64,000 nt of DNA from Sisyra terminalis (GCA_958496175.1 OY292280.1:4278001-4342000), one strand, 5' to 3'. Positions 25,401 to 37,171 are shown, counted from the stretch's first letter. The notes: generated by a model not told the origin, from the letters alone. Made by a program: numbers and translations.

Positions 25401-27187
25401 ACAAAAGCATAATTAACTAAATTCAACATCAGACATACCTAAACATACAATATTAACTTCGTTATATATAAGAATTGCCTTCCCATATTCTTATGGTTTG
25501 TAGTGGCCTATTTGTAACTTGACAATACATTTATATAAACATAATTTAGGTAAAAAATTATTATATTTTGACACTTGTTTTGAATTTAAAATTAACGTAG
25601 TTTAAAGATCTGCGACTAGATGGCATCAATTCTTGTATTGGGTATATACATTACAAAATTTCATGATATTGAGTGTAGAAGTTACACAATGGACAATTTC
25701 CTGACAGGTTTTAGGCTTTTTTTTTTTTTAAAAATAATTTTTATATTTTTTAATTTAATTTTAAACATTTTTAATGTTAATTGTACAAATTACAAGTAGA
25801 CTACTACAAACAATAAGAATATGACACAGCGATTATTGTGTATAACGAATAGGGATTGCAATCCAGCAAAGTGGGATCCGACGATTTAGCGAAATCCAGC
25901 TCAATTTTAGGCTCTGCGGGATCCCGCAGGATCCCGCTGTTACGAAGTTAATCCAGCAAAAATCCAGTCATTCCAGCGGGATTGCAATCCCTAATAACCA
26001 ATTAGGGTTAATTATGCTTTTGCTTACTTTTGTTAACATGTTATTTGTATTATTGTTTGTAGAGCGTCTGAAGAAGTAATAAATCATTGCGAAACGTTTC
26101 GTTAAACAAAAAGTATTAACTCATTTGCCCGCTCCAACTATCTTCTGAACATATAGTAAATTTACCATCAAGAAACTGATACATATTTAAAATAAATGGT
26201 TGAATTAAATCAACATATTATCAGATACTTTTTTGTAGAAACTCTACAAAAGTATGTATTGATTAACTGTAGAGGTATGCCTTTTGGGAGAACTACAGTA
26301 CAGTGGACCCCCGGTAATCCGACAAACAGTTTGCAGGGCAGAGTCGGATTAGCGAATTTATCGGATTATAGAGTACTGCCTAAGACTCCTTATAGTCTGG
26401 ATTTTTTTACGAAAGAGTATCTTGTAATCCGACAAATTACAGATCCAATGATAAGATTCTACATGTTATGTACATATTATGTACTCTGAAGTACAAATCA
26501 TACTTCATTATGTATACATATTATATAAAAATATTCATTTTATTGGTATTGATATTATTTTCTTGAGAAAAGAACATCACTATTTGTTGTTTTATTTTAA
26601 GCATTTGTTATTACATTATAGGTAAACAAAAGAATAATTTTACCTAGAGTATGAAGCAAATTTTCTTAATAGTAGTATTTTTTTTCTCTGTGTAGCGAAG
26701 ATTGTCAAAAAAATATTCAATACATAATAAATAATAGACCATGTCGGATTACAGGGGGTGCCGGATTAGCCGACGGCCGGATTATCGGGGGTCCACTGTA
26801 GTTTGTACTTTTTAAATTCGCTGGGGTCTAGACATTTTAAAGCAGCCCCCCTCGTTAATAATCCTTAATAAAAAATGTTATTCCAATGCAAATTTGTTAT
26901 TGTTTCAGTATTGATAAAGTGCCCAAAGTTACTTCACCTGTATTAGTCATTCACGGTACTGAAGATGAAGTGATTGACTTTTCTCACGGTCTGGCTATTT
27001 TTGAAAGATGTCCACGCGCTGTTGAACCCTTGTGGGTTGAGGTAAATTATAATTTAAATTTAAAAAAAAAGGGATTATTTTTTTTTTTTTTTGGGGTTTT
27101 AAGGGTGCTGGACATAATGATGTGGAGTTGCATGAACAGTATTTGCAACGACTGAAGCAATTTGTTAGTGTGGAATTGCTCAACTGA
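19408..27187 (+). CDS. ABHD17: ABHD17 depalmitoylase (alpha/beta hydrolase domain 17), 4 exons
   Basis: ABHD17 proteins are membrane-tethered serine hydrolases that remove palmitate from substrates such as N-Ras and PSD-95. Exons: 19408-19778, 19831-20106, 26909-27041 and 27104-27187, giving 287 aa, close to human ABHD17B (288). The start [19 protein letters not shown] keeps the N-terminal cysteine cluster that is itself palmitoylated. The nucleophile is in GQSIGT (exon 2), the acid in HGTEDEVID (exon 3) and the catalytic histidine in GAGHNDVE (exon 4). Intron 2 is 6.8 kb and full of transposons. The stop is TGA followed by C (27185-27187), a leaky context, and the same frame continues downstream (see 27188-28432). 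Confidence 0.96.
20169..20393. mobile_element. MITE-B, 225 bp, target duplication AAATATTT
   Basis: A fold-back element whose ends are GGCTCAAGTGTACTTTAG and its inverse. The inner arms contain ATCTGGCAACGTTGCATTTT. It is flanked by a perfect 8-bp duplication at 20161-20168 and 20394-20401. It sits just inside ABHD17 intron 2. Confidence 0.85.
20610..21270. mobile_element. MITE-A copy split by a SINE
   Basis: The left arm contains GATACGTATTTTGATTGCGA (20715) and the right arm GACAATCGAAATACGTATCG (about 21126). Between them lies a SINE at 20883-21047. More diverged than the 2245 and 33128 copies. Confidence 0.6.
20883..21047 (+). mobile_element. tRNA-derived SINE inside MITE-A
   Basis: Head CCACTGGTGTCCAAGTGGTC (A-box region) and GGGTTCGAATCTTGTATC (B-box region). 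The tail includes ATTAACCCTAGAATCG and ends in AATTAAAAAAAGG. Confidence 0.65.
21395..21480 (+). mobile_element. Truncated tRNA-derived SINE
   Basis: Contains GAACGAGTGGTCAAGGTGGC and GGTGGTTCAAATCTTGTG; the 3' module is missing. A similar short remnant lies at 20461-20510. Confidence 0.4.
21533..22492. mobile_element. Probable hAT-type remnant in ABHD17 intron 2
   Basis: The left side carries GAGCCGCATGCGGCTCAG, an interior block common in hAT elements. The right side ends with the inverse of TAGGGGTCGACAACTTTTCT, a hAT-like end. The left terminus is not clear, so boundaries are approximate. Two adjacent GC-rich hairpins lie inside at 22051-22085. Confidence 0.35.
24721..24925. mobile_element. 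MITE-B-related element, divergent subfamily
   Basis: Begins GGCTCAAGTGTTTTTTAGAA and ends with the inverse arm TTCTAAAAGAGACTTGAAC. The inner arms share ATCTGGCAACGTTGCATTTT with MITE-B, but the terminal segment differs. Confidence 0.6.
25012..25236. mobile_element. MITE-B, 225 bp, target duplication GAATCGGT
   Basis: Same structure and exact length as the copy at 20169. Flanked by GAATCGGT at 25004-25011 and 25237-25244. Confidence 0.85.
25289..26158. mobile_element. Element with long inverted ends (about 130 bp)
   Basis: The left end TACTATATGTTCAGAGGATA and following sequence is repeated inverted at 26030-26158. Each end carries a TGAAGAAG...CGAAACG-type motif. A smaller element with AGGGATTGCAATCC ends is nested at 25850-25993. 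No transposase frame. Confidence 0.6.
25850..25993. mobile_element. Small nested element with TAGGGATTGCAATCC ends
   Basis: About 144 bp bounded by TAGGGATTGCAATCC and its exact inverse, with internal GGGATCCCGC palindromes. It lies inside the inverted-end element 25289-26158. The superfamily is uncertain. Confidence 0.5.
26301..26798. mobile_element. pogo/Tigger-type MITE, 498 bp, TA target duplication
   Basis: Starts CAGTGGACCCCCGGTAATCC and ends with the inverse of CAGTGGACCCCCGATAATCC, flanked by TA on both sides. CAGTGRACCC...TAATCCG ends with TA duplication are typical of Tigger/pogo elements. The interior repeats GGATTA/TCGGATT blocks near both ends. Confidence 0.75.
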
Positions 27188-28432
27188 CAAATACTGAATG
27201 CAGCAGCAGCGGCAGCGGCGGCTGCTGCTGCCGCCGCGGTGGTATCAACGACGCCTCTTACACCACCACCTCCACCCCCATCGCCGCCGCCATCTACCAC
27301 CAAAGGATCAACATCAACAAAATCAACCGTTTCTACGTCAACCGCCACGACAACCGTCACAACGACCATAGCGCCATCTTTGAGCAACAATAACAACAAC
27401 ACCACCAATACTTCTGAAGAGAGTTCGACGCGCGCGCCATCTTGCGGAGATCCCAGCGGCTCGGTTACTGAAAAACTACTCTAGCCGATAGCCTCGGACG
27501 AGGGTCACCAGGATCATTCTATGTCCTCGTCCGCACCAAAACGTTTCTCCTTGTTATCATCATCGACGTCTTTTCTATCGATGATCACTCATCACCATTT
27601 CTGTCGGGAACGAAATATATCGCCCGTGTCGTCATTGCCAACGATTAAATCCAACGGATTGGCACCGTCAACGAGTCAATTTACTCCTCACACCAGCTAC
27701 GGTACCTACCACGTAGCTGTGTCACCACCGAATAAGTGTCCTTCTCCTCACCCTTCAATTAAAAACCAACATCGTACCGGGTGCACCCAAGCTTCCCTCT
27801 CGTCGAACAACTCGTTTATTTCCACTTACATGAACGACAACGACGAAGATGATGATTCCAGAAGTTTCAATAGACTTTCGGAGTGCCGGATGAGCCAAGC
27901 GATCACCCCCACCAACTCCCCACAGCTGCAACAGCCGCAACCATCGCCGCACCATGCGATCAGTGTTCTCACGTCAATTCTGGCGAAATACGAGGAAAGT
28001 AGTACTCAAAGTCGACGTCATCACGACACCAACTCAATGGCCAATCGGCAAACTCGCAGTGAAAGATCCTCCCCCCGCATCACCCGCTCACCGCCGCTTG
28101 GCACAATATTCGAACGAAGTGCGTGTAACGCGTCCGTTTCCCTACGAAACAAATACACATTGGCCTCGCCAACCCTTTCATCCCCTTCTCGACATCTTAG
28201 TTTCAAAGAACGAGCCCTATCTCTCCCCCAGTGCACCACCAACGACTTTCTAATCAACCCCCGCAAAAATCTCAAGTGTTGTTGTCTAGTGCACTGTTCC
28301 AAGTGCTCGACGTGTCCGCAACTGCCGAAACCGAACAAATCTCCAATAAATTGCGATAGATGTCGTGGGGATGTGGTGAAAAAAACAGTTTCATATTGCC
28401 ATTGTAGCGACGTACTGGAAACCACATGTTAA
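27188..28432 (+). CDS. Unexplained in-frame open region after the ABHD17 stop (98 + 315 codons)
   Basis: After TGA at 27185 the ABHD17 frame is open for 98 codons to TAG (27482-27484), then for 315 codons to TAA (28430-28432). An ATG at 27521 in this frame opens 303 codons. The first part has a run of 13 alanines followed by a proline run and Ser/Thr-rich sequence. The second is Ser-rich, has an acidic patch (NDNDEDDD) and ends in a cysteine-rich segment (KCCCLVHCSKCSTC, CDRCRGD, YCHCSD). The block is GC-rich against AT-rich surroundings, which suggests selection on coding. I recognise no family. Options: double readthrough, a second cistron starting at 27521, an unseen splice form, or a GC-rich 3' UTR open by chance. 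Two 134-137-codon frames on the opposite strand show that GC bias alone opens moderate frames here. Confidence 0.4.
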
Positions 28433-29409
28433 CTACAATTACTTATTATCCTTATCAAATAAGTATATTCTAGGTATTATAACTATTAATCATTGAAGAT
28501 AATTTCTAGATATTTAATCAAATGAAAGATTATCAAAAGTATTTGAAAAGTTTACTTAATATTTAAAATATCAATCGTGTCCTTTTATATTTAAATATTG
28601 AATACAATTTTGCTGAAAAGAACTATCTGCCGAATTCTCATTGTAATTTGCAAGTAGAATGACAAAATTCACCTCATTATTTCACAGAGGGGGATGTATT
28701 TTAAAATTTTTAGACCCCAACAAATTGAAAATATACAAATCAGCAGTTTTCCAAAGCATACCTCAACAATTAATAAATACCTACTTTCGTAGAAAAATTC
28801 TCTACAAAAAAGTTTCTCATATGTTCATTTAATCCAACCATTTAAAAAGAATATAAATTAATAAATGAAATCAGTATTTTAGATAGTTATTACGAAAGGT
28901 TGTGATTATCTTTTAAAAGCTTATTTATAACATTATTTTTGTAGAGTATTTTTCTATAAAAATTTCATATTGTTTTAAACACTTTCAGCATGGATGCCCA
29001 CAAAAAAATTTCTAGATTTATTTTACTGTAGCGTTTTTAGACCCAAAACTTTGCCCTAATTTTTTTACCTAATTTTTGCCCTAATTTACCCTAAAATTTA
29101 TTTACTCATTCATTTGTTTCTTTATCTATATTAAACGTGCAATCCTATATTAAATGTCTACAGGGAATAAAAATCTACTATGGAGATACTAATTTTATAG
29201 GTGGCCAACGGAACTAAGATGCATTTCAGAAGTTTTAGGCTCCCTAACTATGGTCTAAAAATTGCAAACGTTATAGTAATTCGACTTCTTTTGGATTTTT
29301 CTGGAAATCGAATTCTTTATAAACTATAGACTAAGCCCAAAAAAAAATGGCAAAAATAATAAAGTGAAATTTTGAGCCGTCAATATTGATATTCTTATAT
29401 GCCTTAGAT

Positions 29410-29615
29410 TTACATGTTTGGGAATTGCATTTGGCGTCCTGCTGTGTGCCCACCGAACCTTGAAAATAAATAAAGGGGGAGCGACCAAGCACAATGAGAT
29501 GAAAGATTGTCTGGATCAGTGTTGTCATTTTTTTTTTGAATTTATGGGAATCATCGACAAATTTATACAAATGATTTCGGTGATTTATATATCGTCAATA
29601 ATATCTGCCATATAG
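29410..29615 (+). repeat. Direct repeat, copy 1
   Basis: Shares GGGAATTGCATTTGGCGTCC and about 200 following bases with 30768-30975, at high identity. The origin is unclear; it could be a transposon fragment. Confidence 0.6.
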
Positions 29616-30668
29616 AATTGCACATACACTTCTAAGTAGGTAAATAAATGACAAATCTAATACAAAAACGCAAGTAGGTGTTATTTGATAAATTATTTAC
29701 GATCAACTACCTAATTTTCTTTCTGGAAAATTGTATTCAATATTTATTTACCAATACTTCAAAAACATAAAGTGAATAAATTGCTTGAAAAATAAACTGA
29801 AAAAAAGCCAGGTTGTACATACTCTATGAGGTTAACCGAAAATTCAAGTATAATAAATTAAATAAAATGTGATTTTTATGCATTAAATCATTCAAATGAC
29901 TAAGAACGTTTTAAAATTAGTGCTACACAAATGGGAAGTCTATTGAATTCGATTATTTCAATTTGAAACATATAAAAACCAGAGATTTTTTCGCAATGCC
30001 ACTATATTACTCACTTTTTCCCTTATGCTCTCTCTTAATTTTTCGTGATTCATTTGTTTGATGTAAAGTTTAGGAGCGTATCTAGGAGAAATGGCGCCTA
30101 TAACAATAAATCCTTATTTTTGAACAAAAATTAATTGGTCACTAAAATTCTATTTCTTGCCTTCCATAAGATATGAGTGATGAAAGTAATTCAATCGAGT
30201 GATTGAGATGAGTAAATAAATCGAGTGAATCAATCGAGTGAGATTAATGTCCGTTAGATTGGTGTTTCTCAAGTTATGACCAGTACACGTATCGGTATAA
30301 AAAGCAAGTATTATGCACTAAAATCCAAACTTAGTTCAATTAAAAATTACCATAAAACTACCCTCCAATAACTATAGTGCGTAAATTCCTTTCTGCGATT
30401 ATTAGTTTTATACATAATTACCTTGAGACTGAAGTAATAGTGGATAAGACATATTAATTGTATGAATATTGCCACTCTAGTATTAGGCAATTCCGGGACT
30501 GTAGAACATTCGCGAATAAAATTTGTCCATTAAGATTCCGTACCACAAACTTTGGGGGTATCGACTCGAAATATACAGCAAAACCTTGGTTGAACTTTAA
30601 TATTTGTTGCTATCTTACGAAATTCATACTATAAAACTGACATTTATTTTTACCGTTTACCCGTTTAG

Positions 30669-31228
30669 GGTCCCCAATGGGAATGCCGGTAGTGCCCGTG
30701 ATTACGGTCGACATATTCATTTGATGAACCGTGATCAGAATGAGTCGTTTTCACCTCCACCCAACCGGTTTACATGTATGGGAATTGCATTTGGCGTCCT
30801 GCTGTGTGCCCACCGAACCTTGAAAATTAATAAAGGGGGAGCAACCAAGCACAATGAGATGAAAGATTATCTGGATCAGTGTCGTCATTTTTTTTTCGAA
30901 TTTATGGGAACCATCGACAAATTTATACAAATGATTTATTTCGGTGGTTTATGTACCATCAATAATATTTGCCAAATAGAATTGGAATATGAATACGGTC
31001 AACATATTTATTGATCAGAATGAGTCTTTTTCACCCCCACCCCCACCCAACCGGTTTAAAAGGCGTCCAAGTAACGCACTCTACCGACTCCTATATCAGA
31101 TACGCCACTATATGCGCACTGGCGAGAAACCATACACAAAACGCCAACGCTTTTCATCAAACATTTACGGTACAAGTTTCGGTGATTTGAGATCTGAAAT
31201 CTTTGGTTTTTCTACATTATTGTTTTAA
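30669..31228 (+). pseudogene. Unidentified coding-like block, interrupted by an insertion
   Basis: After a good acceptor (TACCCGTTTAG, ending 30668), a frame reads VPNGNAGSARDYGRHIH through FSPPPNRF to about 30768. It then runs into the 200-bp direct repeat. A partial duplicate of its last segment (TACGGTCAACATATT...CACCCAACCGGTTT, 30996-31060) leads on to KRRPSNALYRLLYQIRHYMR and TGEKPYTKRQRF, ending at 31228. TGEKPY resembles a C2H2 zinc-finger linker, but no Cys-His pairs are left. It may be a broken exon of an unknown gene. Confidence 0.25.
30768..30975 (+). repeat. Direct repeat, copy 2, inserted in the coding-like block
   Basis: Near-identical to 29410-29615. It separates two partly duplicated halves of the block at 30669-31228. 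Confidence 0.6.
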
Positions 31229-31394
31229 ATGAAATGTTTCATCATTATCCCACCTATTATATCCAAATATATGTGCATTTTAAAGTGAAACGAAGAACTG
31301 AAAAACAGTGTCGTTTTGTGTGATTTTCATTTAAATTCACTGGTCGACTTGTGTGAAAAACATGCGCGTTTACAATCGAAAACTATAACTCTAT

Positions 31395-31456
31395 AGTTGT
31401 CACTATATGACGTCATTATCATTGCTCTCATGTGACCTGAAATGGCGGCCTTTGAG
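31395..31456 (+). repeat. CRE-bearing dispersed repeat, copy 1
   Basis: CACTATATGACGTCATTATC followed by ATTGCTCTCATGTG and a GGCGGCCTTTGAGCAT block. Related copies are at 50250, 51880 and 63357. Confidence 0.5.
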
Positions 31457-33127
31457 CATATAGTCTGAAGTTAGTATACATGATCGCTATACTATGCCTT
31501 TATTTTTACAGATACCGCGACTTGCGTGGGTGGGAAGCGGTAGACAGTGGCGTGCTAAAGCAATATTACTTCTTATTAATATTCACCGTACCCGTATATA
31601 TTAAATTTAATGCCGACCAGTGTTATTATGTTAAATTTAAATGAAAAAAAAAGAACAAGAATGCTGGAGTGTTAAAATAATTTTTTGTTTATTAATATTT
31701 TCAATCTATACTTCAGTCATGTTGTTCTGTATAAAAATATGTGATGGCGACGTATATTATTAGATAGCAATAACTATTTTTTTTTTAATATAATTTTAAT
31801 ATTGTTTTATACTTGAATTTTATAATATCAAATATATTGTATTTTTATCTGCAATATATTCATATCGTATACATGAAATGAATGAATGGATGAATGCAAT
31901 ATTTTTTTTTTATATATTAAATAAAATTTAGATAGTTAAACATATTGGAAGAAAAAAACAATGAAAATATACAAAAAAATATACAAATCAAAATTGATTT
32001 AGTTTTAAGTGTTAGACAATGAAAACTTAAATGGTTATATTTTCATTATGTTTGAACTTATGAGAGATTGGTCAGGGAAAATCTTGGAATATTGCACTAT
32101 GAGAAAAAGAAATATAGTACCTTCTAAATTATCCTCCAAGTTTTAAACAAAACCAAATCTAGAACGTTGAATTGCTTGTTTGTTTTGGAATAGCGATTGC
32201 GCAATACCGTTGAATTGCTAATCGTACTGAACCGATTTGTTTCTCTGAGCTTTAATTAAATAAACTAAACCAAAAATTGTTATCGTTGATATCTTTAGTC
32301 ATTATAAAAAATGTATCATATCAAAAGTCTTTTTACTCATAGTGTGATACAAACGAAAAATGGCTCCATTTTGTTTTCATTTCTTATATATTATTATTAT
32401 GTTTATATTGCATATTTTCTTTTTGAATATATATTCAGGCTGTTTTAGATTTTTACGTTTTCGTTCGATTTGGATTGAACATAATTCAGAAATCACCCTT
32501 CTTCCTATTGGTCGACAAGATTTAAATGTACAAGAAAAAGTTGGGAAATATACCAATATTTGTTCTCCAGTATGAAGTCATTGTTTCGGTGACCTCGTAT
32601 TCGGTGGCTACTTGATTTGTATTCGGTTTTATCGGGTTTTATAAGCTTTAAATGAACCATTCGTATATACGAACCGGAAACATCCGAATTTAAATTCATG
32701 TGGACCGAATCGAACAAAAACGAAACAAACTATTCAAATGTAGTACCTACATATTTTGTAAATTTTTGAATTTGTAAAAAGAAAATATTGTGATTTATCA
32801 TAATCGGTCTTTCTATAACTAAAATACATTTTTATTAAAGTTAATTTTTTTAATAAAGTTATTTGTTACGAATTTTCCTTCAGATATCCAGAAACCTTCT
32901 AAGATATTAACAATTCTATAGGTAAGTGGAAAGTAAATAGGTAGTTGGATACCAAAAATGTTTCTACATTAATAATTGATTTCGATTTTTGGTAGTTGGA
33001 ATCAATTACTAACATTAAAAATTCCGAATTTGTTTTAACATTTGAATTCCCAAATTATATCTTAGCAATTTTCACTGAACATCTCAGCAATTAGCCGCCA
33101 AATAATTATATCCGTGTAATCAAAATT

Positions 33128-33722
33128 TTTTCGCTGACTTTGAACAGTTATATTGTGTATGCAATATATAGGATATATTACGGTTCAATTTATGTAGTAT
33201 AATTTAATATAAAAATACCAGAAACATAAATTTGAACAGAAGTTCAAACAACAATATTCGTGACGTATTGCCCAGATACGTATTTCAATTGCCAAGCAAT
33301 CTTCCTCAGTGGTCATCAAGTAGTTTGGATCACTCCGTAACTGCTTTTTGATGACTGACCACTGAGGAAAGCAGGGCCACAATCGCTGTTCAATAAATTC
33401 CACAAAACTACTATGGAAATCAAGTCATTGTCAGTCGATATATCTTTCTTGCAATGATCTAAAAGAGAAGGGGTGTTCCCGAAATTTATTTCGGTAAAGG
33501 GACCGAAAAACAATGCGTGAATCATCACAAAGCAGTTACGGAGTGATCCAAACTACTTGATGACCACTGAGGAAGATTGCTTGGCAATCGAAATACGTAT
33601 CTGGGTAATACGTCACGAATATTTTTGTTTGAACTTCTGTTCTGGTATGATTTTTATATATTAAATTATACTACATAAATTGGATCGTAATATATCCTAT
33701 ATATTGTATACACAATTTCCGT
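33128..33722. mobile_element. MITE-A, full-length copy with central extra sequence
   Basis: The left end starts TTTTTTCGCTGACTTTGAAC; both arms are complete, and the right end reaches ATATATTGTATACACAA. About 150 bp of sequence not shared by the other copies (33360-33510) sits at the centre of the palindrome. Confidence 0.7.
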
Positions 33723-36654
33723 GTAAGAAAAAAAACAACCCTCTTTAAATATCCCCTGTTAAAAAAAAGCGTTGAATTGAAATGTTTTCAAACTTATGGA
33801 TGGCCCCTACGGAATAATTGAGTAAAGTTGGAAAATGAAAGAAAACAAGATATAAGTTTTGATTTTTATATTTAATATTATTTATAATACATATCATATG
33901 TATTATAATTATTATTTTATTTTCAAAAAATAGTTTGTTTCTGTGTATTTTTTTTAAATTATTTTCAATATTTATAGCTTATAATTAAAAAATAAAAATA
34001 TTTGTTTCATAATTGGTTATATAATTAACTTACATAATAATTAAGGCAATACATTATTATTATTATTTTTTCCCTTAAACTATAACATATTATACAATTA
34101 ATTTATAGTTTAGACGAAAAATTCACATTTGGAACTTTTGTCTGAGATTTTCCATTTAAGTTTACACACATTGGTTGCACATTCTCATTAAAAAAAAAGG
34201 GTTCAAGTAGTTGCAAAACGTTAAGACTTATTACAAAACTAAACTGTAAATATATCATAGATTTATCGTAAAATAAATAAAAGAAAACTAACCAAATACT
34301 TTTCATTCAAATATACAAGTAAACTAAAAAAATTAAATATTTACATATCAGAAGTGTATATCATTCATATCAGACGCTTTGGAATCCGTGATGAACGCAT
34401 GCGTGAAAACAAAAGCAATAGAAATTCTAATCCTTTATAAAATGTCTACCCAGCTTTAATTTTCCAAAAAAACAATAGAACAAAAATGGTTATCACATTA
34501 ATTGTGCTAAATCTTACCGAGGATTTAATACATTTAAAAGAAAATACAACTAAAAATAGCTAATCCTCTTTGCAATATTGCTAAAAAAATGATATTAAGA
34601 TTAACTAAAAGGTTATCATTTGTGGCATTTGGGTTTTTATGCAACTATTAACTTTAACCGATCACAAATTTTCATGTTTGCTTTAGATCATTTGTTTTTT
34701 GAAGAATAAACAACAATTGTTTTGCAGAACTCTCATTTGTTTTTATAACTATTTTTGGTATATTTCGGCTAATTACAAATAAGCCGTTATAAGTGAAAAT
34801 TGGAGTAAATCCATACTAAAACAATGCATTTGGTGTTATAATTAAAAGAATGAATTTTATACTATTGGGAAGTACAAACTTTATAGAAAATCGCGGACAT
34901 GTTGATCTACCTTCTCAGATTTTCAGATATTTTTTTTTTGGTTTATCTGTAATAATAACAATTTATCTGCAAAAGATGTTAGTTTTTCCATAATTTAATG
35001 ATGAAATTATTAATTCGTGGCCTAATTTTGTACAGCGCCATCTAGGCGCTGGTTCATAGAAGCTTCGACCACGTGGCCTTCCCAAACGCCAAAACTTTTA
35101 ACACAAAATCGAACTTCTATATAAGTTTCCCTTTTCTGGTTCATACTATAACCACATCAATTTAGTGCACACTAATGATCCATTTAGCGCAAAAATAATA
35201 AAATTTCAATTGAGCGGAGCTTGACAAAATTAACTTAAAAATTAACCATCAAAAAAAAAAAATGGAATGCCTTATACCTTTTTACAATTTAATAGTACTT
35301 AATAATTCAGTAAGAGCCATTAACACCTAGTTACCCTTTTATTTGCAAGGTTGGCAACCATTGATGGCTCAAACTTAATGACTAAATCAATTTGCTGTAA
35401 AAGAAAAAACGTAGGCACTTGATGAACCCTTTGTCTACGAAAAAATAAAATGAGAGTTTAAAATATATTCCCGTTTAATGTAAAGGAGGTGAATTTTTTT
35501 TGTTGGCATACCCCACAAGTTGATTAACGCAAAATAATAGGTTTATGTCAATACATTGAAGCACATGCGCAACAAGATGGCCACCTTTACGTAACTCGAA
35601 CGAGTAAATAAAATTATTTTCTATATCAGCCTTTCAATTGGTTATTGTACAAGATGTACTTTGATATTTGATGAAAAGAAAAGCGTTTTCATAAAAATAT
35701 TATAATTTCACACAAACTAATGGCTCATAGTTAACACATCGAATATTAATCAACAAAATTCTCTCCTATATTTATCAAGTATGTATCCCAAGTTCGTTTC
35801 AGTAAAAACAATATTTCTGTTGGTTTCTTTGTTCATTTGTTTTGTTACTGTAAATTTGTGAAAGATAAAGACGCCAACAGAAAGAAACTATTTTTTGCTG
35901 AGGTGAACTTGATAAAAATTTATAACTAATTAAAAAATAAAATCATAAGTACAATTTTGCTGGTTCCATTTAATATCTCTTCCCATCAATGACACCATTC
36001 ATATATTATTTTATACTCTTTTTATGTTTCCTATACTTTGGAAAAACCCATTGAGATTTTTCAAAGTTATGTGGCGCACAAGTGGCACATTTTTGGATCA
36101 GTTGTGTGATATCACGATAATTAAATAAACAACAACAATAATAATAATAATACAGTAATTGGCTACTTACAATAAAAATTAAATTGTTAAAATCACTCGT
36201 TACCACAAAAAGCAATATATATGCTTCGTGTACGTATTTTCAACAATTAGGCTTATAAATCTATGAAATCATAATCGAGTTAATTCCCATTCGGTATTAG
36301 TATCCACTAACAATATTCAATTGTTTTGTTTCAAATATAAAAACAATTGACTTCGCTAGTGGAAAATATATTATATTTAAAGGCAGTGTTTAAGAAATGA
36401 CTGTTCTGTCACAATTAAAATCAAGGTAGCGGTTTATAGATTTATAAAACCACAAAGTTTTCAATACAAAAATTATTGTTCTCATTATATTTAAATTTTA
36501 TTATTGTTTTACTACCTACTTAGTGTTTTCTTGAGGTTCACATTAATATTTTTTGGATAAATTAAGGGGCCAATTATAAAAAATGTAATGCCAGTAAATT
36601 TGGAACTTTAAGCATTTAATTTCTTGAAATTTAATGAATCAAAATCAACTTTAA
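33723..36654. other. Intergenic, nothing recognised
   Basis: Very AT-rich. A segment near 35568-35595 (GCGCAACAAGATGGCCACCT) resembles one at 39230-39250, a small shared repeat. No credible genes. Confidence 0.5.
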
Positions 36655-36965
36655 ACAGTTATACTGTTTAAACAATACATAAAATATATTGTGGTCTTCT
36701 TTATGTAATGTAATTTACAAAAGCAAACTCTAAAAATAAATTTGAAAACTCAAACAAATGTGTTTTTAAGTATTGCCGCGATACATATTTCGATTGCCAA
36801 GCAATCTTCTCCAGTGGCCATCAAGTATTATTGGATTACCACTGAGGAAGTTTTCTGAATAATAGAAATACGTAACGTTAAAATAATAACGCTATAGTTT
36901 ACTTTGGTAAATTGTATTATATAACTTAATCCACAATATATTTTATATATAGTACAAATATTAAT
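36655..36965. mobile_element. MITE-A, diverged copy
   Basis: Carries the AACAGTTATACTGTTTAAAC end, CGATACATATTTCGATTGCC and the inverse arm with AATAGAAATACGTAACG, ending in TATATATAGTACAAATA. Confidence 0.55.
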
Positions 36966-37171
36966 AAATCGAGTTTTTCAACCCAAAAAAGTTATTTTTT
37001 TAACCCAAATTTTCTCCACATTTGGATGTTGAAAAAGAAGAAAAATAGTAGCATTCGAAACTAAACTTATAGTTTATGTATTTCCGCCATAAATTTAGTT
37101 AAAGCACTAATTTTTTAGTTCAATTTATGAAAATTTTATGGGGAAATTTCATATAGAAAATATGTGTCATG

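Larger units (their letters stand above)
28433..33127. other. Long intergenic stretch downstream of ABHD17
   Basis: Mostly AT-rich and non-coding. It contains a 200-bp direct repeat (29410-29615 and 30768-30975), a coding-like block (30669-31228) and a CRE-containing dispersed repeat (31395-31456). AATAAA motifs near 29165 are possible ABHD17 polyadenylation signals. Confidence 0.5.

Noticed and set aside
27197..27370. ATG at 27197 opening a Gln/Arg/His-rich frame
   Set aside because: A low-complexity by-product of the CAG/GCG-type repeat read in another frame.
28021..28425. Minus-strand frame of 134 codons opposite the ABHD17 downstream region
   Set aside because: It is the shadow of a GC-rich plus-strand frame; the composition is not protein-like and it has no splice or start context.
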